32,131 bases of DNA, taken from the NCBI GenBank assembly GCA_007134695.1, contig SLKI01000098.1, positions 1 to 32,131 of the forward strand, read 5' to 3'. The translations under genes and the position numbers were made by a program. Source of the DNA: Balneolaceae bacterium. GTDB lineage: Bacteria; Bacteroidota; Rhodothermia; Balneolales; Balneolaceae. This document shows, piece after piece, positions 7,446 through 14,738 of the stretch. How positions within the stretch are numbered: position 1 is the first letter of the stretch; each line of letters opens with the position of its first letter. A model generated the notes under the pieces. The model worked only from the letters and a program-made list of their open reading frames with translations. It was not told the origin of the DNA and did not search any database.

Positions 7446-8665
7446 AAATGCTGATCTCCATATCGTGGCGAAATATCTGGCGCCACCCGGCGCGGAGCGG
7501 AGTTTTGATCGGGGCGATTATCGCCGGAATTTGGGCCGGGATCGTCCTTTCGGGCTGGGCCAACGGCTTGATCGAACAACGCTTCAACCGGGTGATCCAG
7601 GATGAACTGACCCATCTGCAGCTTCATCATGCGGAGTTTCTTACCGAACGGGAGCCGCAGATGACCCTGGATCAGGCCGACAGCCATTTCCGCTGGCTGG
7701 CCGACGACGAGCGAGTACGCTCCTTTACCGGACGTACCCTCTCCGACGGCATGATTCAGTCTCCCCTGACTACGTCCGGAGTTCAGATCCGGGGAGTCGA
7801 CCCCGATTCCGAACGGGGAACCACCACCTTTCACCAGAACATTGTGGAGGGAGAATATCTCGATTCGGAGCTGCGCCACCCGATCCTTCTCGGAAGAAAA
7901 CTGGCAGAAAAACTGAATGTCGAAGTGGGTTACCGGGTCGTCCTCTCCTTTCAGGATTTGGAGAACAACCTGACGTCCGGTGCATTTACCGTGGCTGGTA
8001 TATTCAGCTCCGGCCACACCGATTATGATGAGCGCAATGTGTTTGTTCGCAACCGGGACCTGAGCGAACTGATCGCCGGAGAACTTGTCTATCACGAGAT
8101 CGCCGTGATGCTGTACGACGCCGAGCTGAGTGACGAGCTGGTAAAGGAGCTCAGACAGGAATTCCCCGGAATCTCTGCCGAAACCTGGTATGAGCTCTCA
8201 CCCGAGCTGCGGTTTATGACCGACGTTGGCCAAAGCTATCTCTTTTATATCATGATAGTTGTTCTTGCCGCCCTTGCATTCGGCATCCTCAACACCATGC
8301 TAATGGCCATTTTCGAGCGAATGAGGGAGCTGGGAATGCTGATGGCGATCGGCATGAGCAAACTTCGGATATTTTTAATGGTGATGCTCGAAGCAGTCAT
8401 GCTTACTCTCACCGGGGCTGTTTTGGGGATGGGCCTTGCCTGGATAACGGTCGATTACCTGGGAGAACGCGGCATCGACCTCTCTGCCATTGGAGGAGAT
8501 ACGATGGCTGAATGGGGGTATGATGCGGTCGTCTATCCATCTATCCCTTCCGGAGATTTTGTATCCCTCACCTTTCTTGTAGTGGGGGTAGCACTGATCT
8601 CGGCGCTCTACCCATCCTATAAAGCACTCAAACTAAACCCGGCTGATGTCGTAAGGGAAAAATGA
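7442..8665 (+). CDS. ABC transporter permease, FtsX/LolC-E type (second)
   Basis: This 407-residue protein is a diverged paralogue of the previous gene with the same layout: SWRNIWRHPARS, TM1 (about 17-40), periplasmic domain, then three TM segments, the coupling motif IFERMRELGMLMAIGMSKLR and an ending YPSYKALKLNPADVVREK. The ending is nearer the MacB/LolC consensus (NPxxxxR) than in the first permease. The start overlaps the previous stop by four bases, a strong sign of translational coupling and 1:1 stoichiometry. The likely role is one half of a heterodimeric transmembrane part driven by the downstream ATPase. The substrate cannot be read from the sequence. Confidence 0.9.
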   Translation: MKMLISISWRNIWRHPARSGVLIGAIIAGIWAGIVLSGWANGLIEQRFNRVIQDELTHLQLHHAEFLTEREPQMTLDQADSHFRWLADDERVRSFTGRTLSDGMIQSPLTTSGVQIRGVDPDSERGTTTFHQNIVEGEYLDSELRHPILLGRKLAEKLNVEVGYRVVLSFQDLENNLTSGAFTVAGIFSSGHTDYDERNVFVRNRDLSELIAGELVYHEIAVMLYDAELSDELVKELRQEFPGISAETWYELSPELRFMTDVGQSYLFYIMIVVLAALAFGILNTMLMAIFERMRELGMLMAIGMSKLRIFLMVMLEAVMLTLTGAVLGMGLAWITVDYLGERGIDLSAIGGDTMAEWGYDAVVYPSIPSGDFVSLTFLVVGVALISALYPSYKALKLNPADVVREK

Positions 8666-8699
8666 AATTGAAATCTTTATTTGATATCTGAACCGACCC

Positions 8700-8705
8700 A
8701 GGAGG
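8700..8705 (+). promoter_or_regulatory. Ribosome binding site fixing the ATPase start
   Basis: AGGAGG lies eight bases before the ATG at 8714. Strong Shine-Dalgarno sequences are rare in this window, and this one selects 8714 over the in-frame upstream ATG at 8681. Confidence 0.8.
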
Positions 8706-8713
8706 ATAAACCC

Positions 8714-9424
8714 ATGTCCATTATCACCACACACAATCTTTCCAAAGTTTATAACCCGGACACCGTTCCTGTACACGCACTTCGGGATGTAAGCCTGGAG
8801 TTCGAGGAGGGAGAATTTACCACAGTACGCGGCCCTTCCGGGTCGGGAAAAACCACACTGCTCAACATGATCGGCGGTCTCGACGAACCGAGCAGCGGAT
8901 ATGTTGTAGTCGACGGGGTCCGAATTACCGGTATGCCGGACCGGAAGCTGATCAACTTCCGCCTCAACAACATCGGTTTTGTGTTTCAATCCTACAACCT
9001 GGTTCCGGTGTTCACCGCCTATGAGAATGTCACCTTCATCATGCTGCTTCAAAAAAGTTCGAAGAAGGAGATGGACGACAGGGCACATGAGCTTCTTGAT
9101 GCGGTAGGACTCAGCAGCAAATTGAACTCTCGCCCCAAAGAGCTTTCGGGCGGTGAGCAGCAGCGGGTTGCCGTAGCCAGGGCACTGGCCTCCCGCCCCA
9201 AATTTATTCTTGCCGACGAACCGACGGCCAATCTGGACTCCAAATCAGCGATGAATCTGCTCGACATGATGGAGAAGATGAACAGAGAGGAGAATGTCAC
9301 TTTCATCTTTTCCAGCCACGACCAGCGGGTGATTGACCGGGCAAGACGAGTGATCACTATGGTGGATGGCGCCATCTACTCCGACGAAAAGCAGACGCCG
9401 AAAAGAACCGAACCAGCTAAATGA
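8714..9424 (+). CDS. ABC transporter ATP-binding protein, LolD/MacB type
   Basis: The 236-residue ATPase has every motif: Walker A GPSGSGKTT (40-48), Q-loop at FVFQSYNL (89-96), signature LSGGEQQRVAVARAL (144-158), Walker B FILADEP (164-170), D-loop and H-loop SSHD (200-203). The arrangement NLVPVFTAYENV after the Q-loop and PTANLDS after Walker B are typical of the LolD/MacB/FtsE branch that works with FtsX-type permeases. The start at 8714 is set by a strong AGGAGG. It follows the second permease after 48 bp and overlaps the beta-barrel gene by four bases (ATGA). It should supply ATP hydrolysis for the two permeases. Confidence 0.93.
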   Translation: MSIITTHNLSKVYNPDTVPVHALRDVSLEFEEGEFTTVRGPSGSGKTTLLNMIGGLDEPSSGYVVVDGVRITGMPDRKLINFRLNNIGFVFQSYNLVPVFTAYENVTFIMLLQKSSKKEMDDRAHELLDAVGLSSKLNSRPKELSGGEQQRVAVARALASRPKFILADEPTANLDSKSAMNLLDMMEKMNREENVTFIFSSHDQRVIDRARRVITMVDGAIYSDEKQTPKRTEPAK

Positions 9425-10707
9425 AATCGTTAGCTGCTGTTTTTAAACATATCGGCCCTTCAAACCAGTGTACAGGCTTCCTTGCCGAGGACCGCTTGAG
9501 ACCGCTATCTCCCGCCGGTTCCAACGGCAAAAACCTGTTTCGGACAGGGGTTATTCTGTTGTTGACTGCATTGCTCTTTCAGTTTGAAAAGCGAGAAGGC
9601 CTGGCGCAGATCTCCGACGATATTCAGATCGGAGGCTATGTTCAGGGGCTGCCGGCCTGGATCGACGCCGACCTGCCGCTGCCGCTCGACCAGGATTCTT
9701 TCTGGGAGTACCGGTTGCAAAATCGCCTCAATGTGCGCTGGTTCTCAACATCCGAATTGAGCTTCACCTGGCAGATGCGAACCCGGCTGTTTGCCGGAGA
9801 CCTGGTTGAGTCGATCCCCTTTTATGCCGATGCGATCGATATGGACGACGGCTATTTCAACCTCTCCTGGCTGGCAGTCGACCGGGATAAATGGCTGCTT
9901 CACTACATACCCGACCGCCTCTACGTCGAGTGGGCCGGCCAGGACTGGACCATTCGCGCCGGACGACAGAGAATCAACTGGGGTATCAATATGGTGACCA
10001 ACCCGAACGACATCTTCAACATCTACTCTTTTTACGACTTTGACTATCCGGAACGGCCCGGGACAGATGCGATTCGCATTCAGCGCTATACGGGGATCTT
10101 CTCTCGATGGGAGCTGGCCGCAAGCCCGGCACGCAATTCCCGCGAATCGGTGGCGGCTCTGATGTATGGTTCAAATGTTCGCGGATACGATTATCAGCTG
10201 ATTGCCGGTTATTTTCGTCATCGCCTGGCGACTGGAGGCGGCTGGGCGGGAAGCGTCGGCGAGTCCGGCTTCAAAGGTGAGCTGATGCTGTTTACAGATC
10301 TGGAAGATGAAGGCGGTGGCAGAGAGACCAACTGGATCGCCGCTCTGTCGGTCGACCATATGTTCGACAACTCCCTCTATCTGGTCGTCGAGGGGCTCTA
10401 CAACCATCAGGGAGGGCGCGAAGAATTTCTCCTGTTCGGTGAACCGCTTTCGGCCGACAACCCCTCCTTCTCAAGGTTTCAGCTCACCGGTCATGCAACT
10501 TATCCGTTTTCTCCGATATTCAACGGCTCGCTGGCCCTGATCTGGTACCCGGACGAAGAAGCGATATTTCTGTCGCCGTCGATCGATTATTCCGTCACAC
10601 AAAACACCGATTTCCGGCTGCTCGCACAGCTCTTTACCGGAAGCAGCGATTCGGCATTCGACTCGGCCGGCAGTGTAGTGGCCGCTTCATTGCGGTGGAA
10701 CTTTTGA
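9421..10707 (+). CDS. Outer-membrane beta-barrel protein, DUF1302-like
   Basis: The 428-residue product has a late signal sequence (hydrophobic FRTGVILLLTALLF at about 40-53, then a probable cut before QISDDIQIGG); the 38-residue lead before it is unusually long, so translation may begin later. The rest alternates amphipathic strands with acidic loops and ends in AASLRWNF, the C-terminal Phe strand of outer-membrane barrels. The stretch TIRAGRQRINWGINM with NPNDIFN resembles porin-like DUF1302 proteins, which occur in operons with LolA-like proteins and lipid exporters. It overlaps the ATPase gene by four bases and is the last gene of the run. The inferred role is the outer-membrane partner of the ABC system. 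Family assignment is moderate. Confidence 0.7.
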   Translation: MKSLAAVFKHIGPSNQCTGFLAEDRLRPLSPAGSNGKNLFRTGVILLLTALLFQFEKREGLAQISDDIQIGGYVQGLPAWIDADLPLPLDQDSFWEYRLQNRLNVRWFSTSELSFTWQMRTRLFAGDLVESIPFYADAIDMDDGYFNLSWLAVDRDKWLLHYIPDRLYVEWAGQDWTIRAGRQRINWGINMVTNPNDIFNIYSFYDFDYPERPGTDAIRIQRYTGIFSRWELAASPARNSRESVAALMYGSNVRGYDYQLIAGYFRHRLATGGGWAGSVGESGFKGELMLFTDLEDEGGGRETNWIAALSVDHMFDNSLYLVVEGLYNHQGGREEFLLFGEPLSADNPSFSRFQLTGHATYPFSPIFNGSLALIWYPDEEAIFLSPSIDYSVTQNTDFRLLAQLFTGSSDSAFDSAGSVVAASLRWNF

Positions 10708-10824
10708 AGCGGTGCTCCTTTTCCGAGATTTCACACGACGAATTGAACTCACGTTGGCGTACTTATCGAAATGTCGATCGATCCGCCCGGATTGTGCGCC
10801 GGTCATTGAGAGCTCCTGAAGCCG

Positions 10825-11781
10825 CTACGGAATCCCCTGTTTTAACTCTTTCTCCAGATTCTTGAGCATATCCCCGACCATCTTTTCCAGATCATAGACG
10901 GGGCTCCATTCCCAATCTTCGCGAGCCGCCGTGTCGTCTATGCTGTCGGGCCACGATTCGGCAATCTGTTGCCTGTAATCGGGTTCATAGCTGATCTCAA
11001 ACTCCGGCAGGTGTTTTTGTATTTCAAAAGCCAGCTCTTCGGGGGTAAAGCTGATGGCGGCCAGATTGTAGCTGGTGCGTACACTGATCGACGCCGGGTC
11101 GGCCCGCATCAGATCGATTGTCGCCTTGACCGCATCCTCCATATACATCATCGGGAGGCGGCTCTGCGACTCCAGAAAACAGCTGAACCGCTCACCGGCC
11201 AGCGCTTTGTAAAATATATCCACGGCGTAATCGGTTGTTCCCCCGCCGGGCAGCGATTTGTAGCCGATCAAACCGGGGTAGCGAAGGCTTCGCACATCCA
11301 CACCAAACCGCCGGTGGTAGTAGGAGCACCACTGTTCCCCGGCCAATTTGCTGATCCCGTACACGGTGGTCGGGTTGCATGGACTATTCTGGGGAGTTTG
11401 TTCCTTCCGGGCGTCCGGGCCGAAAACGGCGATCGAGCTGGGCCAGAAAACCTTGGTGAACCGTCCGTCACGAGCCAGTTCAAGAACATTCAACAACCCC
11501 TGCATATTCAGATCCCAGGCTTTTCCGATCTGCTGCTCGGCCTTGGCCGACAACAGGGCAGCCAGGTGATAGATGGTCGTAATACCGTGCCGCTCAGCTG
11601 CCCCTGCCAATGCCGGCCGGTCCATAACGTCGAGACGTTCAAACGGACCGTCGGACAGCGCTTCCGGCGGCTCCACGATATCGGTAGCGATCACGTTATC
11701 CGTTCCGTAAATGGATTGCAGGTCAGCTGTCAATTCACTTCCGAGCTGGCCGCAGGCCCCTGTAACTAGAATTTTCTCCAT
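10825..11781 (-). CDS. tdh: L-threonine 3-dehydrogenase, short-chain (epimerase-like) type
   Basis: This 318-residue extended short-chain dehydrogenase has the NAD-binding GxxGxxG in VTGACGQLGSEL (Gly8, 11 and 14), an acidic residue after strand 2 (ATDI), the SSI serine region at 115-117 and the catalytic YGISK (Tyr141, Lys145). The PSSIAVFGP and TPQNSPCNPTTVYGISK stretches and the length match the UDP-galactose-4-epimerase-like threonine dehydrogenases, distinct from zinc-dependent Tdh. It oxidises L-threonine to 2-amino-3-oxobutyrate with NAD+. The gene lies 113 bp downstream of kbl on the same strand, and kbl makes the next enzyme, which strongly supports the specific assignment over a sugar epimerase. 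Confidence 0.87.
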   Translation of the reverse strand: MEKILVTGACGQLGSELTADLQSIYGTDNVIATDIVEPPEALSDGPFERLDVMDRPALAGAAERHGITTIYHLAALLSAKAEQQIGKAWDLNMQGLLNVLELARDGRFTKVFWPSSIAVFGPDARKEQTPQNSPCNPTTVYGISKLAGEQWCSYYHRRFGVDVRSLRYPGLIGYKSLPGGGTTDYAVDIFYKALAGERFSCFLESQSRLPMMYMEDAVKATIDLMRADPASISVRTSYNLAAISFTPEELAFEIQKHLPEFEISYEPDYRQQIAESWPDSIDDTAAREDWEWSPVYDLEKMVGDMLKNLEKELKQGIP

Positions 11782-11894
11782 AATCGGTTTATCTGCAGGT
11801 TGTTAATCTCCTCAAATCTATGTCGGATTTCACTCAAGTCAAATCCAGGTACGTTCGTATCGATACCGGCCGTTCCCCGGGCCTATGCCGGCCG

Positions 11895-13085
11895 TCACCC
11901 GAGCACCCCAAGATCTCGACCCACTTCGGAGAACGCATCGACCGCCCTTTCCAGGTGCTCTTTATCGTGGACGGCCGAAAGCTGCACACGGATACGCGCC
12001 TGGCCCTTTGGCACGACCGGATAGTAGAACCCGATCACATAGATTCCCTTCTCCAGCAATTGGTCGGCAAATTTCTGAGCCGTTTTCGCATCATACAGCA
12101 TGATGGGTACGATCGGATGACTGCCGGTCTTGATATCGAAACCGGCCTCTGTCATCGCCTTGCGGAACCAGGTTGTATTCTCCTCCAGCTTGTCGCGCAA
12201 TTCGGTCGTCTCGCTCAGAAGATCGATCACCTCGATCGAAGCACCGGTAATCGACGGAGCAAGAGTGTTGGAAAATAGGTAGGGCCTCGAACGCTGTCTC
12301 AACATATCTACGATCTCCTGGTGAGCTGCCGTAAAACCGCCGGATGCTCCGCCCAGCGCTTTCCCAAGTGTTCCGGTGATAATATCGATTCGGTCCATCA
12401 CCCCGCGGTATTCATGTACACCCCGGCCGGTCTTCCCCATAAATCCTGTTGCGTGCGCCTCATCCGACATCACCAGGGCGTCATATTTGTCGGCCAGGTC
12501 ACAGATCTCATCCAGGCGGGCGATCGTCCCATCCATCGAAAAAACGCCGTCAGTAGCAATGATCCTGTTGCGGGCATCGGACGCCTCTTTCAGCTTCGCT
12601 TCGAGGTCCTCCATATCGTCGTGTTTGTAAACAAAGCGCTGCGCCTTGCAAAGCCTCACACCGTCGATGATGGAGGCGTGGTTCAGCTGGTCGGAGATGA
12701 TCGCGTCCTCCGGCCCGAAAAGCGGTTCAAATACACCGCCGTTCGCATCGAAAGCAGCTGCATAGAGGATCGCATCGTCGGTTCCCAGAAATTCGGCGAT
12801 CTTTGACTCCAGCTCTTTGTGGATTGTCTGGGTACCGCATATAAATCGTACCGACGACATCCCATACCCATATTCGTCGATCGTGCGCTTCGCCGCTTCA
12901 ATCACCCTGGGATGAGAGGAGAGCCCCAGATAGTTGTTTGCACAGAAATTGATCACCTCTTTTCCGTCGGTCGTTTTGATGACCGCACCCTGGGGTGTTG
13001 TAATTACTCTTTCCTCTTTATAAAGCCCGTCATTTCGAATCTGCTCGAGTTCGCTGCCAAGCTCCTCTTTCAGTGTGGAATACAT
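11895..13085 (-). CDS. kbl: Glycine C-acetyltransferase (2-amino-3-ketobutyrate CoA ligase)
   Basis: The 396-residue product belongs to the alpha-oxoamine synthase family of PLP enzymes and has the length of Kbl. Visible landmarks are [14 protein letters not shown] (substrate region), [10 protein letters not shown], [12 protein letters not shown], the PLP-contacting [10 protein letters not shown] (Asp208, His211) and the Schiff-base lysine in [10 protein letters not shown] (Lys242). It cleaves 2-amino-3-oxobutyrate with CoA to glycine and acetyl-CoA. The pairing with the threonine dehydrogenase gene directly downstream makes 8-amino-7-oxononanoate synthase (BioF) or serine palmitoyltransferase unlikely. 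Transcription starts in the 199-bp divergent gap shared with the MtfA-like gene. Confidence 0.95.
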   Translation of the reverse strand: MYSTLKEELGSELEQIRNDGLYKEERVITTPQGAVIKTTDGKEVINFCANNYLGLSSHPRVIEAAKRTIDEYGYGMSSVRFICGTQTIHKELESKIAEFLGTDDAILYAAAFDANGGVFEPLFGPEDAIISDQLNHASIIDGVRLCKAQRFVYKHDDMEDLEAKLKEASDARNRIIATDGVFSMDGTIARLDEICDLADKYDALVMSDEAHATGFMGKTGRGVHEYRGVMDRIDIITGTLGKALGGASGGFTAAHQEIVDMLRQRSRPYLFSNTLAPSITGASIEVIDLLSETTELRDKLEENTTWFRKAMTEAGFDIKTGSHPIVPIMLYDAKTAQKFADQLLEKGIYVIGFYYPVVPKGQARIRVQLSAVHDKEHLERAVDAFSEVGRDLGVLG

Positions 13086-13284
13086 ACGTTCAGTTTTCGG
13101 GTTAATTTCTGGGATTACTATTCTTCGGTCTGTTCTCGGTTTGTTTCACTTCAGCCGGCAAATTGCTCTTTTCGGCTTGATGAAAGCGGTTCCGCGCCCG
13201 GCCCTGAAATTACGAAAAATCACCGAAATTGCCGGATGCGCTTCCCGGTTCCTATCCGGGTTCATTTTTCATATCATTTCTCAC

Positions 13285-14055
13285 ATGATTCGTGTACTGA
13301 AACGATATTTCATCCGGCGAAGACCCTTCCCGGAAGAGTGGCAAAACCTGCTCAACAGCAGCGTACCCTATTACCGTTTTCTCCCGAATCAACGGAAGCA
13401 GGAGCTGAAACGCCATATGCCTGTAATCCTGGAAGAGAAAATTTTCGAAGGATGCGGGGGGCTCGTCATGACCGAAGAGAAGCGGGTAGTTATCGCTGCC
13501 TACGCCACCATTCTGATTCTCGGTGAACCAGCCGGATATTACCCCGACCTCAAGGCGATTCTGCTCTATCCCGATGACTATGTGGCACCGGTTCACCAGG
13601 AAGATGAACATGGATTTATGACCGAAGGCCATGAATCGCGGTCGGGAGAGTCCTGGGACCTGGGAAGCATCGTCCTCTCCTGGAAGGATATCCAGCGCGA
13701 TATCCATGAACCGTTCAACGGCCGCAACCTGATCTTCCACGAGTTTGCCCACCAGCTCGACGATCGTTACGGAATGAGTGCCGGTATCGGCGAAGATGGC
13801 AGGGTCTACAAACCGAGCGAATGGAACAACCTGCTTGCTTCCGAATACCGGGATCTGATCCGACAGGCCGAACTGGGCCGTCCATCCATTTTCGACCCCT
13901 ATGGTGCATCACATCCGGCCGAGTTTTTCTCTGTCGCCACAGAGACCTTTTTTGAAGATTCTCACCGTATGAAACGGGAGAAGCCGAAACTGTACGAACT
14001 GTTCAGGCAGTTCTACAAGCTCGATCCCGCTTCCTGGCTCCCCTGGAAAGGGTAG
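13285..14055 (+). CDS. MtfA-like zinc metallopeptidase (family M90)
   Basis: The protein is 256 residues from the chosen start, close to the MtfA family size. The zinc-binding HEFAH motif is at 152-156 in NLIFHEFAHQLDDRYG, and a downstream glutamate in HPAEFFSVATETFFE (213 or 220) is the likely third ligand. The N-terminal RRRPFPEEWQNLLNSSVPYYRFL and the GWKP-like region ending ILLYPDDYV are also family features. In enterobacteria, MtfA binds the repressor Mlc and has peptidase activity; whether that role applies outside them is unknown. The open frame extends 70 codons upstream to 13075, but the similarity begins at the ATG at 13285. It is divergent from kbl. Confidence 0.88.
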   Translation: MIRVLKRYFIRRRPFPEEWQNLLNSSVPYYRFLPNQRKQELKRHMPVILEEKIFEGCGGLVMTEEKRVVIAAYATILILGEPAGYYPDLKAILLYPDDYVAPVHQEDEHGFMTEGHESRSGESWDLGSIVLSWKDIQRDIHEPFNGRNLIFHEFAHQLDDRYGMSAGIGEDGRVYKPSEWNNLLASEYRDLIRQAELGRPSIFDPYGASHPAEFFSVATETFFEDSHRMKREKPKLYELFRQFYKLDPASWLPWKG

Positions 14056-14113
14056 TGACTGTCAATCAATGCTGTCAATAACAAAATCATTCCGTCACTG
14101 GCGGCAGCCAAAT

Positions 14114-14527
14114 TCACTTTCCGAACCAGTGATCCAGTGAATATTTCCCGGAACCGGTCAGAAGAAGAACCAGATAACCAACCAGAAACAGCAGGCCCTT
14201 TTCCTGAACGCTGAACGGATCGTCGGCATGCACCACAAAGACAATGATGATCATACCGATGATGATCGGAATCGACGCAAGTCGTGTCCAGAGACCGATG
14301 AGGACCAGAGCAGCACAAAAGAACTCTGCAAAAGTGATCATAAATAGTGAGAGCTCCGGTCCGAGACCAATCGGATCCCTGAAACTGAAGTTGCCCTCCA
14401 GAATCCGCATCAGTTTGGGATATCCATGTGTCAGCAGAAGACCGGACAACCCGATCCGCAAAATCAGAATGGAAAAATCGATGCTGACTAACTGATTGAT
14501 TTTAGATGAAACGAATTTTTTAAACAT
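14114..14527 (-). CDS. DoxX family membrane protein
   Basis: The 137-residue product has four hydrophobic segments and the DoxX family pattern: ILILRIGLSGLLLTHGYPKL in the first helix, AEFFCAALVLIGLWTRLASIPIIIGM in the second and third, and QEKGLLFLVGYLVLLLTGSGKYSLDHW in the fourth. DoxX proteins are small inner-membrane proteins linked in different bacteria to quinone-dependent redox reactions and oxidative stress; the substrate here is not known. The ATG at 14527 is preferred over 14572 because the family similarity starts soon after it and AAGAG lies upstream. The gene is convergent with the MtfA-like gene, with 58 bp between them and no clear terminator. Confidence 0.85.
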   Translation of the reverse strand: MFKKFVSSKINQLVSIDFSILILRIGLSGLLLTHGYPKLMRILEGNFSFRDPIGLGPELSLFMITFAEFFCAALVLIGLWTRLASIPIIIGMIIIVFVVHADDPFSVQEKGLLFLVGYLVLLLTGSGKYSLDHWFGK

Positions 14528-14569
14528 GAGAACTCTTAACGGTTTTGTGAAAACAGAATTCAGGTTGTC

Positions 14570-14621
14570 CACCTTGGAGACACGACAGCCCCCTGCACCC
14601 TGGAGACACGACAGCCCTGAG
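14570..14621. repeat. Two tandem 26-bp repeats
   Basis: Two adjacent 26-bp units (14570-14595 and 14596-14621) share the 17-bp core TGGAGACACGACAGCCC and differ mainly in their last bases. They lie between the divergent DoxX and M28 peptidase genes. They may be a remnant of a longer tandem array. Confidence 0.85.
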
Positions 14622-14738
14622 AAACAGTTTAATATTAAAATATTAATTAATTATTGAGACTCACAATTTCGACCGAAGAACATTAAATTCAGATCATCGA
14701 AATTCCCACAGTACGACATTCACCCGAAATACTTTACC

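Noticed and set aside
10825-11781. UDP-glucose 4-epimerase
   Set aside because: The fold fits, but the adjacent kbl gene and the sequence pattern favour the epimerase-like threonine dehydrogenase.
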